NCBI GenBank assembly: GCA_020635355.1
Contig: JACJZW010000001.1
Coordinates: forward strand, 62,001 to 126,000
Source of the DNA: Flavobacteriales bacterium
GTDB lineage: Bacteria > Bacteroidota > Bacteroidia > NS11-12g > UBA9320
DNA: 64,000 nt
Direction: 5' to 3'
This document shows positions 61,161 to 64,000 of this stretch, in pieces. The notes below the pieces were generated by a model. That model made no database searches, was not told the DNA's origin, and saw only the letters and a list, made by a program, of their open reading frames with translations. Numbering within the stretch: position 1 is the first letter of the stretch; every line of letters begins with the position of its first letter. Position numbers and translations under genes: made by a program.

Positions 61161-62747
61161 ATGCGACAAATTCTACTTTTAGGCTCGGTGTTGTTTCTTA
61201 CGATCACCTCACAAGCACAGGGAAGCTATCCCTACTCGGTTGAAATTAAGCCGGTTACCATCAACCAAATGCCTGAACTGCATTCATTTGCCTACGGGGT
61301 AAAGGATGGCAACTGGATACTTGTTGGGGGGAGAACCGATGGCATTCATGCCCGGCAGCCCAACAGCGCCTTTCCGGTTAATTCCAATAACACCCGGATC
61401 TATGTGGTTAATCCATCCTCTGGGACGGTTCAATCCTTTTCAACGGCCAACTTTTCAAGCGTGCTTTCCGAACATCTTCAGGCAACGAATCTCAATTTTA
61501 TCCACGACGAGTCTACCTTGTATCTCATGGGAGGATATGGCTATTCACCAACAACCGGCAACCACAAGACCTACAGTTATTTAACCATGGCGGATATGGG
61601 ATGTGTGATTGATTCCATTTCCAAATCCGTTTCACCGGAACCGTGTTTCAAATCGATCAATCATTCCGATTTTGCCGTAACTGGAGGGCAGATGGCCATT
61701 GAGGACGATACCTTAATCCTATTTGGTGGTCATCGTTTCGACGGACGATACAACCCCATGGGTCATGCTACCTATTCCCAAACCTACACTGAGCAGATCC
61801 GACGATTTGTAGTGGATGCCTCGGTACCAAGTGCGCAGTGGGTGGATACCATTACCAATCAGCTTCACCTGCACCGTCGCGATTACAACATGCTTCCGCA
61901 GGTATTTTCCGACGGATCGTTTGGTTATACCCTGTTTTCAGGTGTGTTTCAGCACAACCAGGATTTGCCTTTTTTGTATCCGGTTGATTATCGGATGGGA
62001 GGCATCCAACCCAGAACGAATTTTAACCAATATCTAAGTCAGTATCACAGTGCAAAAACCTGCTTTTATGACTCCACAGATAACAGTATGCATAATGTGT
62101 TTTTTGGAGGGTTGAGTCAGTACAGCTACGACAATAACACGCTGGTAAAAGATGATTATGTTCCCTTTGTTCAAACCGTAAGTGTGGTGCACCGATCAGC
62201 CAATGACAGCTTAACCGAAATTGAACTACCGGTACGTATGCCGGATAGACTTGGGGCAAGTGCGGAATTTATTCCGTATGAAGAAGGAGCATATACCTCT
62301 CATGGTGTAACCTTGATTGGCACAGCATCGCCAGACACCATTTTTTTGGGGCATATTGTTGGCGGACTGAAGAGTACGGAAGACAATCCATTTTCAGCCA
62401 ATCGAACCTCGGCCACGTCGGCTAGTAATACCGTTTTTAGTGTTCGATTAATTCGAAGTGGTTCCGGTTCTGTTCAGGCAGCGAAGGTGGTACCGGATTT
62501 TAAGTTGGGTCCCAATCCATTAACGGATGGAGGCTTGAGCTTATATTTCGATTCGGCTACCTCACGAACAATAGAATTTTACCTGATTAACATGGCCGGT
62601 CAACTTGTTTGGCAAACCACTACCCGATCCGATCAAAAGGACGTGGTGATCAACATTCCGGACCATCTTGCGAATGGCTTGTATGAATCAGTGATCTCGC
62701 TGGATTATGAGTACTTCTCCACCAATGAACTGATGATTGCCCGATGA
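61161..62747 (+). CDS. Kelch-like secreted protein with probable T9SS sorting domain
   Basis: 528 residues from MRQILLLGSVLFLTITSQAQ, a signal peptide; twenty upstream codons are rejected. Kelch-like glycine motifs recur (NWILVGGRTDG, STLYLMGGYGYSP, DTLILFGGHRFDGRYN, NVFFGGLSQYSYD), suggesting a beta-propeller. The C-terminal 80 residues look like a T9SS type A sorting domain (DFKLGPNPLTDGGLSLYF, YLINMAGQLVWQT, GLYESVISLDYE), though weaker than in its neighbours. Expected location: cell surface or medium. The function is unknown. A -7-like CATCTTTG, one mismatch, precedes the gene by about 20 bases. Confidence 0.8.
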   Translation: MRQILLLGSVLFLTITSQAQGSYPYSVEIKPVTINQMPELHSFAYGVKDGNWILVGGRTDGIHARQPNSAFPVNSNNTRIYVVNPSSGTVQSFSTANFSSVLSEHLQATNLNFIHDESTLYLMGGYGYSPTTGNHKTYSYLTMADMGCVIDSISKSVSPEPCFKSINHSDFAVTGGQMAIEDDTLILFGGHRFDGRYNPMGHATYSQTYTEQIRRFVVDASVPSAQWVDTITNQLHLHRRDYNMLPQVFSDGSFGYTLFSGVFQHNQDLPFLYPVDYRMGGIQPRTNFNQYLSQYHSAKTCFYDSTDNSMHNVFFGGLSQYSYDNNTLVKDDYVPFVQTVSVVHRSANDSLTEIELPVRMPDRLGASAEFIPYEEGAYTSHGVTLIGTASPDTIFLGHIVGGLKSTEDNPFSANRTSATSASNTVFSVRLIRSGSGSVQAAKVVPDFKLGPNPLTDGGLSLYFDSATSRTIEFYLINMAGQLVWQTTTRSDQKDVVINIPDHLANGLYESVISLDYEYFSTNELMIAR

Positions 62748-62804
62748 GCTTGGTCATATTGAGATAACAATTGAGTCAACCAGTAAATGAATACGTGGTT
62801 TGAT

Positions 62805-62812
62805 TAAATTTG
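62805..62812 (+). promoter_or_regulatory. Predicted promoter of the small lipoprotein gene (-7 box)
   Basis: TAAATTTG matches TAnnTTTG and ends 17 bases before the ATG at 62830. Confidence 0.45.
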
Positions 62813-62829
62813 TCTCAATCTGAAAGAAT

Positions 62830-63318
62830 ATGAAAAAGCTTTTTATCCTTGTTTTTCTGGCCTTGCCGTTGGTTTATTCCTGTAAGGAAGATGAACCCGT
62901 TACCACTAATACAGACACCGATATCCGAAGTAATGTGATTGGTGAGTACAATGCCCATTTGACGGTATTTAATGCTCAAACAGGGGCGCTGATTACGGAG
63001 GATGATTATTACTTTAAGGTTCAAAAAAACAGCAAGGATGCCAGTCAGGTACAATGGTATCTCGATGGTTTGTACCTGTTTATGAATGCTCAGAATTTCA
63101 GAAATATTTCGGTTGGTATTGCCTTTGATGTTCCCGAGCAGGAATTGAAGGACTTCGGTACGTTGAAGGGTAAAAACTATATCAACGTAGATGGCGACAA
63201 TCAACGATACACCGGAATCTGGTATACATCATCCAAAAGCTTCACCATTTACATGGAGAAGGATAATGGCGGATCAGCGGATGATTATCTGTATGAGTGG
63301 AAGATGACCCTCAAATAG
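62830..63318 (+). CDS. Small lipoprotein, unknown function
   Basis: 162 residues, lipoprotein signal MKKLFILVFLALPLVYSC followed by an acidic tether (KEDEPVTTNTDTD). The mature domain (SNVIGEYNAHLTVFNAQTG, YFKVQKNSKDASQVQWYLDG, DNQRYTGIWYTSSKSFTIYM, YLYEWKMTLK) is a small beta-sheet domain of lipocalin or calycin type, common in Bacteroidota lipoproteins. The specific family is not recognised. Located 83 bases after the Kelch-like gene, with its own promoter candidate. Confidence 0.75.
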   Translation: MKKLFILVFLALPLVYSCKEDEPVTTNTDTDIRSNVIGEYNAHLTVFNAQTGALITEDDYYFKVQKNSKDASQVQWYLDGLYLFMNAQNFRNISVGIAFDVPEQELKDFGTLKGKNYINVDGDNQRYTGIWYTSSKSFTIYMEKDNGGSADDYLYEWKMTLK

Positions 63319-63396
63319 GGAATTCCAGTAAACCTTTCTTCATTTTCAGTCTGGTCAGGCAACAAAACCGACTATTTGTTGCATCTTTAAGTGCGT

Positions 63397-64000
63397 ATGA
63401 ATAAGGTGCTCAAATCGTTTTTGCTTTTGCTAATCGGTTTGCTGGGATCAAACGTGTCCCGGGCAACGCACATAATGGGTGGCGATCTTTATTATCAGTA
63501 TATATCAGAAGATCGTTACCGTATCACGCTTCAGTACTTTTTGGATTGCGAAAACGGTGACCCGGGAGCCATCAATTCAGACCTCGACGGCAATTTTGGA
63601 TTCTTCAATGCCAAGACCAATCAGTTAATCACCTCACAAGTGATTACCCGAACTGGGCCCATCAAGGTTACCCAATTGAATTACGAATGTGTTATTGGCA
63701 ATCCCAATGCCTGCGTAGATAAATATGCCTACTCATTTGAGATTGATTTAGACCCCGGTACGGATGGTATTGTTGTTTCCTTTCAGCGATGTTGCAGGAA
63801 TCACACCATTGATAACCTGGTGAATCCCAACTCAACCGGGATGACCATTTTTACCACGATTCCTCCGGATAACATCGTGAATTCCAGTCCGGTTTTTAAA
63901 GAATTACCCCCCAACTTTCTGTGTAACGATGCGCCGTTGGTGTTCGATCATTCGGCCGTGGATCCGGATGGAGATTCTCTTTCATATGAACTGTATGTTC
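63397..64000 (+). CDS. N-terminal part of a large gliding/adhesin-type surface protein (runs off the window)
   Basis: Open from ATG 63397 to the right edge (201 complete codons). The signal peptide MNKVLKSFLLLLIGLLG ends near SRA, directly followed by THIMGGDLYYQYISEDRYRI. This opening (THIMGGDLYY, then FLDCENGDPGAI, CVIGNPNACVD, FQRCCRNHTIDNL and FDHSAVDPDGDSLSYEL) is a familiar N-terminus of very large Bacteroidota surface proteins that often end in a T9SS type B (gliding-motility-associated) domain. The end lies outside, so type B sorting is only expected, not seen. The Cys pair RCCRN is conserved in that family. The part visible is beta-rich and probably extracellular. Confidence 0.85.
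   Translation, partial: MNKVLKSFLLLLIGLLGSNVSRATHIMGGDLYYQYISEDRYRITLQYFLDCENGDPGAINSDLDGNFGFFNAKTNQLITSQVITRTGPIKVTQLNYECVIGNPNACVDKYAYSFEIDLDPGTDGIVVSFQRCCRNHTIDNLVNPNSTGMTIFTTIPPDNIVNSSPVFKELPPNFLCNDAPLVFDHSAVDPDGDSLSYELYV

Overview
The window is a stretch of a Bacteroidota chromosome, most likely from the Flavobacteriales or a near relative. The evidence is: several secreted proteins with C-terminal domains typical of type IX secretion system (T9SS) cargo; GldL/GldM-like motor genes; promoters that fit the Bacteroidota form (TAnnTTTG, sometimes with TTTG about 19 bases upstream); almost no Shine-Dalgarno sites; and an LptF/LptG permease with KdsB, which point to an LPS-bearing outer membrane. 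I cannot name genus or species.

Layout. 1-5.6 kb: end of an outer-membrane protein, a lipoprotein, trmD and dnaN on the minus strand, then a MoxR ATPase and DUF58 pair on the plus strand. 5.6-14.4 kb, minus strand: a GT4 glycosyltransferase, LptF/G permease, valS, rplS and a large AsmA-like protein. 14.4-18.8 kb, minus strand: a compact three-gene set encoding a GldL-like protein, a GldM-like protein and a beta-helix protein ending in a PorG-like outer-membrane barrel. 19-24.8 kb, minus strand: pruA, an RluA pseudouridine synthase, murB, a GT2 glycosyltransferase, a Cys/His-rich lipoprotein and cinA. 24.9-27.1 kb, plus strand: two uncharacterised genes and prfB with its programmed +1 frameshift. 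27.1-32.7 kb: two tRNA-Leu genes, a 1602-residue secreted protein built from two interleaved repeat modules, and a decayed tRNA-Leu. 32.7-38.7 kb: a MORN-like protein, an efflux adaptor, a universal stress protein, a nucleoside phosphorylase and a GNAT-like protein. 38.7-51 kb: tRNA-Lys, a secreted caspase-like protein, a T9SS beta-helix protein, a T9SS HYR-repeat protein, an outer-membrane barrel, a metal-binding lipoprotein, a T9SS sialidase-like protein and a membrane protein. 51.2-60.6 kb, plus strand: an E2 acyltransferase, kdsB, pyrG, a three-gene set of His/Cys-rich peptide, DUF4625-like lipoprotein and TonB-dependent receptor, then an ABC-F ATPase. 60.6-64 kb: a lipocalin-like protein, a Kelch-like secreted protein, a lipoprotein and the start of a large adhesin-like gene.

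Housekeeping genes (dnaN, trmD, rplS, valS, prfB, pyrG, murB, kdsB, tRNAs) alternate with cell-surface genes. LptF/G, KdsB, MurB and the two glycosyltransferases belong to envelope building. The T9SS cargo and the TonB receptor set belong to the surface.

The strongest candidate for an undescribed system is the 14.4-18.8 kb set. It has the inner-membrane motor pair of T9SS/gliding without adjacent gldK or gldN, joined to an outer-membrane barrel that carries its own N-terminal beta-helix. This suggests a separate energised trans-envelope machine.
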